A DNA stretch of 58,038 nucleotides from Treponema saccharophilum DSM 2985 (lineage in GTDB: Bacteria; Spirochaetota; Spirochaetia; Treponematales; Treponemataceae): assembly GCF_000255555.1 (NCBI RefSeq), contig NZ_AGRW01000025.1, positions 1 to 58,038 on the forward strand. The letters are read 5' to 3'. The notes under the pieces are model-generated. The model was not told where the DNA came from. It ran no database searches and saw nothing but the letters and a program-made list of their open reading frames with translations. Within the stretch, counting starts at the first letter, position 1, and the number at the start of each line of letters is the position of its first letter. Shown piece after piece: positions 33,461-42,086 of this stretch. A program made the translations under genes and the position numbers.

Positions 33461-34876
33461 TCATCCGACAAGGATTTCCTCGCGCGGGTAATCGACGAAA
33501 CGCTTGACGTACTGCGAGCGCATCGGAATCGACAGCGAGAGCGTCATCACGCCCGTGCGCCCGCCGTACATCGCGACGATGAGAATCAGCTTGCCGAGAG
33601 GGCTGAGCGACGACGTTATCCCGCGCGTCAGCCCCGCCGTCCCGATTGCGCTTATCGCTTCGAACGAAAGGTCGCCCGCGCTCATAACGCCTGCGGAAAT
33701 CGAAGAGCGCTCGCTCAAAAGAAGCGCGAAGAGGATGACGCTGATGAAAATCATCGCCTTGACGAAAACGGCGGACGCCTTGTCGGTGTCGTCGTACGAC
33801 ACGTCGCGGTGGAAAATCGAAAGGTAGCGCAAATCAGAGCTCGTCCTGAACGCCTGGCACATCACGAGGAAAATCGTCGTCGTCTTGATTCCGCCAGCCA
33901 TCGAGCCGGGATTCCCGCCGATTGCCATGAGGAGCTCCGTGATGAACGTTCCCGCGGGGGAGAAGCTCCCCTCGCCCACAAGCTCGAACCCCGCCGTCCT
34001 GCATGTCACGCTCTGGAACAGGGCGTTCAGCATTTTCGTCCGCACGCCCATCCCGGAAAACGCGCCGTCCCATTCGAGGACTAGATAGACGGCGCTCGGG
34101 ACGACAATCAGTATGACGGTCATGAGGAAGACTATTTTCGAATGGAGGGAGATGTTGTGCATTTTTCCCTTCCCGGTGATTTTTCTGCGTATGCGCGTCG
34201 AGCAGAACGAGATGACGTCCTGCATCACGGTGAACCCCAGCCCGCCGAAGACAATCAGGAACATGATGACGGAGACGAACGGGGCGTTCCCGCTCAGATG
34301 GTGAAGGCTGTCGCCCCAGGGCGCGAACCCCGCGTTGCAGAACGCCGACACGGAAAGGAAGAACCCGAAAAACGCGCAGTTGCCCTCGCCGCAGTCGCCC
34401 AATATGAGCGCGAGGACAATCCCGCCGAGAACCTGGATGGCAAGGCTGTACACGACAATCCGCTTCACGATGCTCCGGTGGTCCGTCTCGACGTCGGCTA
34501 CGAAGAAATCCTTCACGACCTGCCTGCTGACGAGCGACAGATGCCGCGCGGGAAGCGCAAGGTATATCGTGAAGAACGCTATGAGCCCCAGCCCGCCAAG
34601 CTCGATTATAAGCATGAGGAACGAAAGCCCCGCGATGTTGAACCGCTCGATGTCCATCGGGCAGAGCCCCGTGACGCAAAGCGCCGAAACGGTTGTGAAA
34701 AGCGTGTCGATGTAGCTTGCCGGCCTGAAATCCTTGTAGAAGAACGGAATCTGAAGAAAACCGGAACCGACGACGGCTATGACGACAAAATAAGTGAAGA
34801 TGTTGACGGAAGCCGGAGAAAACGAATTCCGTATGTTGAGGCTCTCGTCGAGGAGTTTCTTTACGCTGCCGTTCAT
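33461..34876 (-). CDS. ktrB: KtrB/TrkH-type potassium transporter
   Basis: This is the membrane subunit for K+ (and possibly Na+-coupled) uptake. The 471-aa protein contains four pore-loop repeats with the filter glycines visible in order: ALCVTGLCP, FCNAGFAPW, CRTAGFELV and GTAGLTRG. About eight to ten membrane helices are evident. The start codon at 34876 lies one base after the stop of the upstream trpR-like gene, with GGAG inside that gene's end, so translation is coupled. ktrA follows, giving a regulator-ktrB-ktrA operon. Confidence 0.93.
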   Translation of the reverse strand: MNGSVKKLLDESLNIRNSFSPASVNIFTYFVVIAVVGSGFLQIPFFYKDFRPASYIDTLFTTVSALCVTGLCPMDIERFNIAGLSFLMLIIELGGLGLIAFFTIYLALPARHLSLVSRQVVKDFFVADVETDHRSIVKRIVVYSLAIQVLGGIVLALILGDCGEGNCAFFGFFLSVSAFCNAGFAPWGDSLHHLSGNAPFVSVIMFLIVFGGLGFTVMQDVISFCSTRIRRKITGKGKMHNISLHSKIVFLMTVILIVVPSAVYLVLEWDGAFSGMGVRTKMLNALFQSVTCRTAGFELVGEGSFSPAGTFITELLMAIGGNPGSMAGGIKTTTIFLVMCQAFRTSSDLRYLSIFHRDVSYDDTDKASAVFVKAMIFISVILFALLLSERSSISAGVMSAGDLSFEAISAIGTAGLTRGITSSLSPLGKLILIVAMYGGRTGVMTLSLSIPMRSQYVKRFVDYPREEILVG

Positions 34877-34877
34877 G

Positions 34878-35225
34878 TCACTCCAGCCCCAAGCTCCGCG
34901 CCTTGTCCAGCAGCTTCCTGAACGCGCTGTCGTTCTTCTTCAGTTCGCGAGAGCCCCTCGTTATCTTGCAGAGCGACATGTGGTACTTGTTCGCAATCTC
35001 CCGCTGCGTCGTACCCTTGTCAATCTCGCGCACGAGAAGCCATCTCGTGGCGAAATCGCGCAGCTCCGACGCCGTGAAAAGGCATCCGAAGAAATCCGTT
35101 ATGACTTTCTGGTCGTCGATTTTCGAAAGGAGGAAGCACATCTCGTCGAGGGCTCCGCGCTGCTCTCCCCCGAGGGAATCTTTTTCGGCGGCAGGCTTCT
35201 GCCATTCCGTTTCGTTTCTATCCAT
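34878..35225 (-). CDS. TrpR-family DNA-binding protein (YerC/YecD-like)
   Basis: A 115-aa protein. The C-terminal two thirds match the TrpR-like fold: LFTASELRDFATRWLLVREI, then a helix-turn-helix GTTQREIANKYHMSLCKITRGSR. Such chromosomal relatives of the tryptophan repressor are of unknown function in most bacteria, and no trp genes are nearby. It is the first gene of the ktr operon, so control of K+ uptake or autoregulation is possible. I start at 35225 because an excellent promoter ends eight bases before that ATG; an ATG at 35258 would lie inside the -35 region and has no ribosome binding site. The message is probably leaderless. Confidence 0.8.
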   Translation of the reverse strand: MDRNETEWQKPAAEKDSLGGEQRGALDEMCFLLSKIDDQKVITDFFGCLFTASELRDFATRWLLVREIDKGTTQREIANKYHMSLCKITRGSRELKKNDSAFRKLLDKARSLGLE

Positions 35226-35233
35226 AGAGTCAT

Positions 35234-35262
35234 ATTCTACAGCCCTTGCCGGAATCATTCAA
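35234..35262 (-). promoter_or_regulatory. Promoter of trpR-like/ktrB/ktrA, predicted leaderless
   Basis: Minus strand: -35 TTGAAT (35257-35262), exactly 17 bp, -10 TAGAAT (35234-35239), then eight bases and the ATG at 35225. No Shine-Dalgarno is present. Confidence 0.65.
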
Positions 35263-35286
35263 TTAAAACGCGCTCCGGAACCGAAA

Positions 35287-36249
35287 TCAGAGGAGATGGC
35301 AGCGCACCTTGTGGTTCCCGTCGTACTTCCACGGGGGAAGCTCCGAAAGGCAGACGGAAGACGAGTGCGGGCAGCGGTGCGCGAACGGGCATCCGGAAAC
35401 GACGCCCGTGATGCTCCTCGCCTCGCCCGCCTTCGCGCCAAATGAATTTCCCGCGCCGCCGAAGAGCATCCTCGAATACGGATGGAGCGCCGTCCTGTAC
35501 AAGTCGGCGGCGGGCGCCTCCTCGACGAGGAAGCCGCAATACATGACGCCGATTGTGTCGCAGAAATAGCAGCTCACGCGCAAATCGTGCGCGATGAAGA
35601 GGAGCGAAAGCCCGCGCGATTCCTTTATGTCCTGCAGAAGGTTCAGAATCTGCCCCTGAACAGACACGTCGAGCGCGGAGACAATCTCGTCGCAGACAAG
35701 GACGTCCGGCTTCATTATAAGGCCGCGCGCAATCGATATTCTCTGACGCTGCCCGCCGGAGAATTCGGACGGGTGGCGGTCGGCATCCTCGGGCGAAAGC
35801 CCCACCTCGCTCAGGACATCGCGCGCCTCGTCGCCTGCCGCGCGCCTTCCCGGATACACCGACGAATACCGGTACGAATCGGTGATGATGTCGCCCACCG
35901 AAAGGCGCGGGTTCAGCGAATGAGCGGGGTCCTGAAAAATGTATTTCACCTTCTCGCGGAAAAGCCTCAGCTTCCGGCGCCCGAGCGACGACACGTCGAC
36001 CCCGTCCGACGAAGAATCCGGCTTGTACGAGATTGTCCCCGCGTCGGGGCGATGGAGCCCGACAATCATCCGCGCCGTCGTCGTCTTCCCGCATCCGGAC
36101 TCGCCGACAATCCCGTACGTGCTTCCGCGCCGTATCCCGAACGAGACATCGTTCACCGCGTAGACGCGCCTGTTCCCGCCCGCAAAGAAACCCGCCTCGA
36201 GCGGAAACGATTTTGAGACATTCGAAACCTCAACAACGAAATCAGACAT
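35287..36249 (-). CDS. oppF: Oligopeptide ABC transporter ATP-binding protein OppF
   Basis: The second ATPase of a peptide importer. The 320-aa protein has Walker A GESGCGKTT at about 55-63, the signature SGGQRQRISIARGL, Walker B VLVCDEIVSALD, and the C-terminal oligopeptide/dipeptide extension with cysteines (GCPFAHRCPHSSSVC). In related ATPases such cysteines bind an Fe-S cluster. The start at 36249 has GGAGG six to seven bases upstream and overlaps the end of the oppC-oppD fusion by eight bases. It is the last gene of the opp operon. No terminator is evident before the trpR-like promoter. Confidence 0.93.
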   Translation of the reverse strand: MSDFVVEVSNVSKSFPLEAGFFAGGNRRVYAVNDVSFGIRRGSTYGIVGESGCGKTTTARMIVGLHRPDAGTISYKPDSSSDGVDVSSLGRRKLRLFREKVKYIFQDPAHSLNPRLSVGDIITDSYRYSSVYPGRRAAGDEARDVLSEVGLSPEDADRHPSEFSGGQRQRISIARGLIMKPDVLVCDEIVSALDVSVQGQILNLLQDIKESRGLSLLFIAHDLRVSCYFCDTIGVMYCGFLVEEAPAADLYRTALHPYSRMLFGGAGNSFGAKAGEARSITGVVSGCPFAHRCPHSSSVCLSELPPWKYDGNHKVRCHLL

Positions 36250-38386
36250 CCTGAATCCTCCAGCATTTTGCTTCCGCGCCCGCTTCGCCGCATTTTCCGC
36301 ACGAAAACGCGCACCTCGGGGAGAACGGGCATCCGGGAACGGGGGACGCCGGGTCAAAAACGCGCCCCGGAATCGGATTCAGCCGCCCCGCCGTGTAATG
36401 GGAGCCGAACGAGGGCGTCGCCGACAGAAGCGCGCGCGAATAGGGAGAAAGCGAGCCGTCGCCGGCAGCGCCCGTCCCGCGTATCTTTTCCGCGGGGAAC
36501 CTGTCCATGACGACTCCGCCGTACATCACTATCACATCGTCGCAGAAATCGGCAACAAGGTGTATGTCATGGCTTATGAATATGACCGAAAGCCCGCGCG
36601 TCTCGTTCAGCCGCCTGAGAAGGGAGACAATCTGCGCCTGAATCGTAACGTCCAGCGCCGTCGTAGGCTCGTCGGCGATGAGGAGGCTGCACCCCTGCGC
36701 CAGCGCGAGCGCGATGGATATCCGCTGAAGCTGCCCGCCCGAAAACTGGTGCGGGAAATTCCCGAGCCGTTTTTCCGGTTCGGGAAGCCCCACCTCGCGC
36801 AGAAGCTCGGACGCGCGGGAATCCGAGTCGGCGCGGGAAATTGTTCCGCAAGCGTTCCTGAACGTCTCGAAAAACGCGCTTCCGATGCTCTGGAGCGGGT
36901 CGAAGCTCCTCGACGGCTCCTGAAATATCATCCCGATTTTTCGTCCGCGGAATTCCCGGACTTTTTTTTCGCCGAGACGCAACATGTCGACGATTTTTTC
37001 CCCGTCGTCGAACAGGATGCGCCCTGAAACGGACGCGTTCGGACCGTGGAGCGCGGTAACCGCCATCGTCGCGACGGTTTTTCCGCTTCCCGACTCACCG
37101 ACGATGCCGAGAATCCCGCCACGCCGCACCGAAAAGCTCACGCCGCGGACAGAACGGACTTCCACGCGCTCCATCCCGCGCACAATCGAGAACGACACGC
37201 GGAGATTCTCCACGCGGAGGATATCGCCGCCAGAGGAAACGCCGTTTTCCCCGCCGAGGCTGATTCCGCCTGCCGCCTGCCGCCTTCTTCCGAAAACACG
37301 GAAGAACGATTCCCGCCAGCCGGGAACGAACGTGTGGTACGGGTCGAAATAATCGCGGAGCGCGTCGCCCACGAAATTGAACGCCATGGTCACGGAAAGG
37401 AGGAGGAACACGGGGATGAGGAGCCACGGGAAATTCCGCAGGTTCGACAGCGTCGATATGTCGCGGTTGATGAGCGAGCCCCACGAGACCGCGGGGTCGG
37501 CAATTCCCAGCCCCAGATACGACAAAGTCGTCTCGCTCATTATGAAGCCCGGAATCGCGAGCGTCGTGCTGACGATGAGGAGGCTCGAAACCTGCGGGAT
37601 GATGTGCCTGAATATCACGGCAATTCCCGGAACGCCTTCAAGAACGGCATCCTCCACGAATTCCTCGCGCTTTATGGCGTGCACCATTCCGCGGAGCGTG
37701 CGGGCGCTTCCCGGCCACCCGACGAGGGCGAGCATCACCGTGATAATCATGTAGCTTGTCCCGCTGTCCATGACGTTGTTCAGAAGCGAGCGGAGGAAGA
37801 GAATCAGGTAGAGGCCGGGGATGAGCATGAAGAACTCGCTCGCCCGCATTATCGTCCAGTCAGCCGCGCCGCCGTAGAATCCCGCCGCGCCGCCGAGGAC
37901 AATCGCGAGAAGGAGCGAGACCGCGCTCGCCACGAACCCGATTGTGAGAGAAATCCTGCTTCCGTGGACGATTCTGCTGAAAAGGTCTCGCCCCAAATTG
38001 TCCGCGCCGAACAGGAAGACGGGATACGCGTTCCCGCTCTCATCAGGCTCGACGCCGAAAAGATGGCGGGAGAAGCGCATCCCCAAAAACGAGTATGGCT
38101 CCCCCTTCGCGAAAAACGTTATCTTGTGGTGGAATTCCTCGCCCCGGACTTTCGCGTAGAGGCATTTCGAAGGCTCAAGGACACGGCACTCGCGCGCGAC
38201 AAGACCGTGCCGCGTCAGCTCGACGTTTCCCGGATGGAACGATGACGAGCCGAACGACGTCGTCGGGGAATACGGGGCAACGAACGGCGCCGCTATCATC
38301 GCCGCATACAGGAAAGCGAGCAGGCAGACGGACAAAGCCGCAAGCGGCCTACGGAAAAGGTATCCAAAAATCTTCTTCATTTTCAT
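36242..38386 (-). CDS. Fused oligopeptide permease (OppC) and ATPase (OppD)
   Basis: A 714-aa fusion. Residues 1-365 are an OppC-type permease. It has an N-terminal helix, a ~90-residue periplasmic insert, FGADNLGRDLFSRI, and five more helices with the ATPase-docking loop EDAVLEGVPGIAVIFRHIIPQ. After a glycine/serine-rich linker (about 370-392), residues 393-714 are an OppD-type ATPase with Walker A GESGSGKT, SGGQLQRISIALAL, Walker B LLIADEPTTALD and a C-terminal cysteine-rich tail (GCPFSPRCAFSCGKCG). The reading frame is open throughout, with no sign of an internal start, so the two subunits are probably made as one chain. The ATG directly follows the oppB stop. Confidence 0.9.
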   Translation of the reverse strand: MKMKKIFGYLFRRPLAALSVCLLAFLYAAMIAAPFVAPYSPTTSFGSSSFHPGNVELTRHGLVARECRVLEPSKCLYAKVRGEEFHHKITFFAKGEPYSFLGMRFSRHLFGVEPDESGNAYPVFLFGADNLGRDLFSRIVHGSRISLTIGFVASAVSLLLAIVLGGAAGFYGGAADWTIMRASEFFMLIPGLYLILFLRSLLNNVMDSGTSYMIITVMLALVGWPGSARTLRGMVHAIKREEFVEDAVLEGVPGIAVIFRHIIPQVSSLLIVSTTLAIPGFIMSETTLSYLGLGIADPAVSWGSLINRDISTLSNLRNFPWLLIPVFLLLSVTMAFNFVGDALRDYFDPYHTFVPGWRESFFRVFGRRRQAAGGISLGGENGVSSGGDILRVENLRVSFSIVRGMERVEVRSVRGVSFSVRRGGILGIVGESGSGKTVATMAVTALHGPNASVSGRILFDDGEKIVDMLRLGEKKVREFRGRKIGMIFQEPSRSFDPLQSIGSAFFETFRNACGTISRADSDSRASELLREVGLPEPEKRLGNFPHQFSGGQLQRISIALALAQGCSLLIADEPTTALDVTIQAQIVSLLRRLNETRGLSVIFISHDIHLVADFCDDVIVMYGGVVMDRFPAEKIRGTGAAGDGSLSPYSRALLSATPSFGSHYTAGRLNPIPGRVFDPASPVPGCPFSPRCAFSCGKCGEAGAEAKCWRIQDV

Positions 38387-39475
38387 TCAGTTCTTACCAT
38401 AACGTATGCGCGGGTCCGCCAGCGCGAGAAGGATGTCGGATATGACCATCCCGAAAAGGACGAGCGCGCCGATGAACATCGAATTCGCGAGGACGAGGTT
38501 CACGTCCTGCTGGAGGACCGCCTCGTACATGAGCCGCCCGATTCCGGGATAGGAGAAAATGACCTCAAGCACGAGGGAGCCGGAAAAAAGGCTTGCGAGG
38601 AGGTTCGCGCTTCCGGTGATGTACGGGTTGAGCGTGTTCCTGAACGCGTGCGCGAGGTAAATCCGCCGCTCGCTTATTCCGCGCGCGCGAAGCGCGACGA
38701 TGTACGGCATTCCCATCTGGTCGAGGACGGTCGAGCGCACCATGCGCATCGTCGAGCCGACGCCGCCCAGGAACGACGCGAGGAGCGGGAGGAAAATGTG
38801 GTGCGCGAACGAGAAAACGAATTTCCCCGGATTCTCGCGGAACGGGAATTCAGGATACGCGGTAACGGGAAAAAGCCCCGTCGCCGAGGCGAAGAGCTGG
38901 AGGAGAATCAGAAGGAGGATTCCCGGAAACGCGTGGAAGAACAGCGCGAAAAACGTCGCAGCGACGTCGATTCCCGTCCCCGCCTTGCTCGAAAAATAAA
39001 TTCCGAGGAGGAACGAGAAGAACGTTATGAAAACCAGCGAGATTATGTTCAGGAGAAGCGAGTTCGCGATTCTGCTCCTTATGAGGAACGAGACGGGCGC
39101 GCGCGAAATAAGGCTCACGCCCAAGTCCCCGCGAAAGACGCGCCCGAGCCAGTCGAGATACTGCATAGTGAACGGCTTGTCCAGCCCCAGCTCGGCGCGG
39201 GTACGGGCAAGCTGCTCGTCGGAATAGGCGCCGCCGTCGTTTCCGGCAGATGTCGGCGCGGAAGCCTGCTCCATAAGCTTCTGCGACACAAGCTGGTCAA
39301 CGATGTCGCCGGGAGCGAGCGCCATAAGCGCGAACATCGCCCACCCGAGAAGAAGGAGGACGGCCGCCATCGTGACGAGACGCGACGAGACGAACGCCGC
39401 AAGCGGAAAATTCCGCCGGAACGCCCGCCACGGGTACGAAACACGCGAGAAAAAGGCGGCCCCGAAAAGATTCAT
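38387..39475 (-). CDS. oppB: Oligopeptide ABC transporter permease OppB
   Basis: The first permease of the importer. The 362-aa protein has an N-terminal cytoplasmic stretch, a helix at about 30-52 with LAPGDIVDQ after it, a periplasmic loop, and five further helices. The docking loop reads IVALRARGISERRIYLAHAFRNTL. I start at 39475 because that ATG overlaps the plsC stop (ATGA), which suggests coupling; an ATG six codons earlier is possible. The C-terminal LALADPRIRYGKN is typical of OppB/DppB. Confidence 0.93.
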   Translation of the reverse strand: MNLFGAAFFSRVSYPWRAFRRNFPLAAFVSSRLVTMAAVLLLLGWAMFALMALAPGDIVDQLVSQKLMEQASAPTSAGNDGGAYSDEQLARTRAELGLDKPFTMQYLDWLGRVFRGDLGVSLISRAPVSFLIRSRIANSLLLNIISLVFITFFSFLLGIYFSSKAGTGIDVAATFFALFFHAFPGILLLILLQLFASATGLFPVTAYPEFPFRENPGKFVFSFAHHIFLPLLASFLGGVGSTMRMVRSTVLDQMGMPYIVALRARGISERRIYLAHAFRNTLNPYITGSANLLASLFSGSLVLEVIFSYPGIGRLMYEAVLQQDVNLVLANSMFIGALVLFGMVISDILLALADPRIRYGKN

Positions 39476-40188
39476 TCGCCGAGCGGAGCGCATACAATCT
39501 TCTCCACGCGCGCGGGAATCTCCGCCATCTGCTCCTTCGTCAAACCGGCCGTCTCAATCGGATCGTGTATTATCATGCGGACGCTCGCGCTCTGGAGGCG
39601 GTTCTTCTCCTCGTAGATGCGCCACGTCCCGTCAATCGTGACCGGAACAATCGGCGCGTTCGACTTGAACGCCAGCTTGAAGCTTCCCGCCTTGAATTCG
39701 TGGTGCTTTCCGCCGCGGCTGCGCGTTCCCTCCGGGAAAATCACCTGCGAATATCCCTTGGAGACGTTCGCGGCAGCGTCGAGGATTGCCTGCACGGATG
39801 CGCGGGGGCTTTTCCGGTCGATGAACGTGCACTGGAGCATTTTCATCCACGCGGAAAGGACGGGAATCTTGGAAAGCTCGATTTTCGCCACGAACGCCAT
39901 CGGTTTTCCCGTGTAGCCGAAGAGGAGCGGGATGTCCATCTCCCCCTGGTGGTTCGCGATGAAAACGACGGCGCGGCCGGCCGGAAGCTTCTCAAGCCCC
40001 TCGACAGTCACGTCCGATTTCGTCACCTCGAAGACGTACCTCGCCCATGCCGGCACGATTTCGTTGACAATCCTGTCGCGCTCGGCGATGTTTCCCTCCC
40101 TGTCGAGCCTGCGAACGAGGCGCAGTTTCGGATTCTGCCTCACCATATAGAACGCGATTCTGATGAACGCCCAAATCGTCCTTATCAT
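39472..40188 (-). CDS. plsC: 1-acyl-sn-glycerol-3-phosphate acyltransferase (PlsC family)
   Basis: PlsC adds the second acyl chain to lysophosphatidic acid at the inner membrane. The 238-aa protein carries motif I NHQGEMD (H80, D85), motif II around TFIDRKS, motif III FPEGTRSRGG, and the later IVPVTIDGTW. AAGGAG lies nine bases before the ATG at 40188; a TTG three codons earlier is less likely. The gene sits between the peptide-binding lipoprotein gene and oppB and overlaps oppB by four bases, so it is embedded in a transporter operon without an obvious functional link. Confidence 0.93.
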   Translation of the reverse strand: MIRTIWAFIRIAFYMVRQNPKLRLVRRLDREGNIAERDRIVNEIVPAWARYVFEVTKSDVTVEGLEKLPAGRAVVFIANHQGEMDIPLLFGYTGKPMAFVAKIELSKIPVLSAWMKMLQCTFIDRKSPRASVQAILDAAANVSKGYSQVIFPEGTRSRGGKHHEFKAGSFKLAFKSNAPIVPVTIDGTWRIYEEKNRLQSASVRMIIHDPIETAGLTKEQMAEIPARVEKIVCAPLGE

Positions 40189-40224
40189 ATATTTCAACTC
40201 CTTACGAAATTTGATTCCGAAAAA

Positions 40225-42084
40225 TCACTGCGCGATGAACACGTGCGAAAGCTCCGCTCCGTGAACATTGTCGAACGTCACGTTCTCCATGTCCCACCTG
40301 TTCTGCAGCGCGAAGAAACTCCGCGGGCGGACGAGATAGATGAGCGGGCACTCCTCAAGGAATATCCGCTGGTACTCGCTCCAGAGCGGGAACGCCTCGT
40401 CCTTGTCGACGGTGCACGACGCCTTCCGGAAAAGCTCGTCGACGCGCGCCTCCCATTTTGTCGCGGGCGTCTTCTGCAGCGGATTCCACAGATGGAGGTT
40501 CCCGGACGAAAGCCAGACGTTGCTTCCCTGCGTCGGGAAATATCCCCCGCTGAAGCCGATTATGACGGACTGCCAGTCGTATTTCGACATCAGCTGCCCT
40601 ATCAGGCTCTGGAAATCCACCTGCCGCACGTTCACCGTAACGCCCGCCTTCCTGCATTCGTCGGCGATTATCTGCGCGATGTCGCTTACCACCGTCCCCG
40701 TCGACTGAATCGAAAGGTCGAACTCGACTTTCACGCCCTGCTCGTCGCGGAGGATTCCATCATCGCCCAAAGAAAAGCCGCACGACGCGAGAAGGTTCCG
40801 CGCGCGGTCAACATCATACGTGTAGTCGAGGACGGCATCTTTGTCGAAGAACGCCGTCGCCTCCGAGAAGAACGTGAGTTTCGGGGAGGCAAGCCCCCGG
40901 TACGTCTGGGAAATTATCCTGTCGCGGTTGAGGAGGCAGCTCATAGCCTGGCGGAATTCCTTTTTGCAGAACCAGCGGTAGAACGGCTTGTCCTTGTTCA
41001 CGGGATTCTCGTTGAACGACCAGAACGACGCGGAAAGAGCCCCCTCGGAATTGAAGACGGTGTACCCGTCGCGCGCGCCCGTGGCGTTCCCGTAGAAGTC
41101 GAACGCGTTTTGCGCTCCGTCCACAAGCCCGCCGACTTTTTCCGGCGACGGGACGAAACTCTCAAGCTCGCCGTTCCTGAACATCATCATCTCGGTGTTC
41201 GCGTCCCCCACGATGCGGACGACGCGCGTCTGCGGGTACGCCACCGAAACGCCGTTCGAGTCGCGCTCCCAATAATCGGGGTTCCGCTCGTAGACGAGGC
41301 GCTGCCCCGGAATGTATTCCGCGATGAAATAGCGACCCATGCTCGGTATGGTCCGGGGGTCGCATCCGATGTTGAACAGCGCCTTGACGCCCTTCGCGCC
41401 GCCCTCGTCCTTCGCCTTCTTGTAGATGAACGCCGGCCCGAAGCTCATGTTCGTGAGGAGAAGCGGCTCGGAGAATATGCGCGGGATGTGGAAGACGAAC
41501 GAGCGGTCGTCGATTTTCTCGATTGAGATTCGCTCGAACGACCCGTCGTCCATCTCCATGAACTGGGAATTGTACCGCGACGAGCCGATGTCCTCGGCGC
41601 ACAGAATCTCGTCGTACCAGAAGACGACGTCGTCGCTCGTAATTTTGACTTTCTCGCCGGAGCCGTAAAAACTCCACCACAAATCGTCGCGGAGGGTGTA
41701 CGTCACGTCCATCGTACCCGCATCGGAATCGACGGAGACGGAGAACGATGCCGCGCGCGCGTACCACGACTGCGTTATGACATCGTACCCGATAAGCGAA
41801 TCGTAAAGCGGGTCGATGAACGCGGACGTGTCGCCGTCCGTTTCCGCGATGATGATGTTGAAGCTTTTGGGGTCGCTCATCATCGTCGTTCGCCAGACGC
41901 CGCCCGGGCGCCCCGGAGCGAACCCGCTTTTTTCCTTGGGACGCGAGACAGTCCGCTCAACAAGCGAATTCCTGTTCTCCTCGCGCCACCGGGAAATCTC
42001 GTCGAGCGTCATCTCGGGAACGCGGGCGCATCCGGAAACGAAAAGGGAAACGAGCGCCGCGGCAGGAAAAAAAAGGCGTGCCAA
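40225..42084 (-). CDS. Peptide ABC transporter substrate-binding lipoprotein
   Basis: A 619-aa extracytoplasmic binding protein of family SBP_bac_5 (OppA/DppA type). It starts with a lipoprotein signal ending in FVSGC (C19). It shows the family stretches YTLRDDLWWSFYGSGEKVKITSDDVVFWYDEI and FRQAMSCLLNRDRI. It delivers peptides to the OppB-OppCD-OppF transporter encoded downstream, separated only by plsC. No ATG fits; the best start is TTG at 42084, two bases after the stop of the kinase-like gene. An unrelated open stretch continues upstream through that gene's frame. The protein is longer than the usual ~540 aa. Confidence 0.88.
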   Translation of the reverse strand: MARLFFPAAALVSLFVSGCARVPEMTLDEISRWREENRNSLVERTVSRPKEKSGFAPGRPGGVWRTTMMSDPKSFNIIIAETDGDTSAFIDPLYDSLIGYDVITQSWYARAASFSVSVDSDAGTMDVTYTLRDDLWWSFYGSGEKVKITSDDVVFWYDEILCAEDIGSSRYNSQFMEMDDGSFERISIEKIDDRSFVFHIPRIFSEPLLLTNMSFGPAFIYKKAKDEGGAKGVKALFNIGCDPRTIPSMGRYFIAEYIPGQRLVYERNPDYWERDSNGVSVAYPQTRVVRIVGDANTEMMMFRNGELESFVPSPEKVGGLVDGAQNAFDFYGNATGARDGYTVFNSEGALSASFWSFNENPVNKDKPFYRWFCKKEFRQAMSCLLNRDRIISQTYRGLASPKLTFFSEATAFFDKDAVLDYTYDVDRARNLLASCGFSLGDDGILRDEQGVKVEFDLSIQSTGTVVSDIAQIIADECRKAGVTVNVRQVDFQSLIGQLMSKYDWQSVIIGFSGGYFPTQGSNVWLSSGNLHLWNPLQKTPATKWEARVDELFRKASCTVDKDEAFPLWSEYQRIFLEECPLIYLVRPRSFFALQNRWDMENVTFDNVHGAELSHVFIAQ

Positions 42085-42086
42085 AA

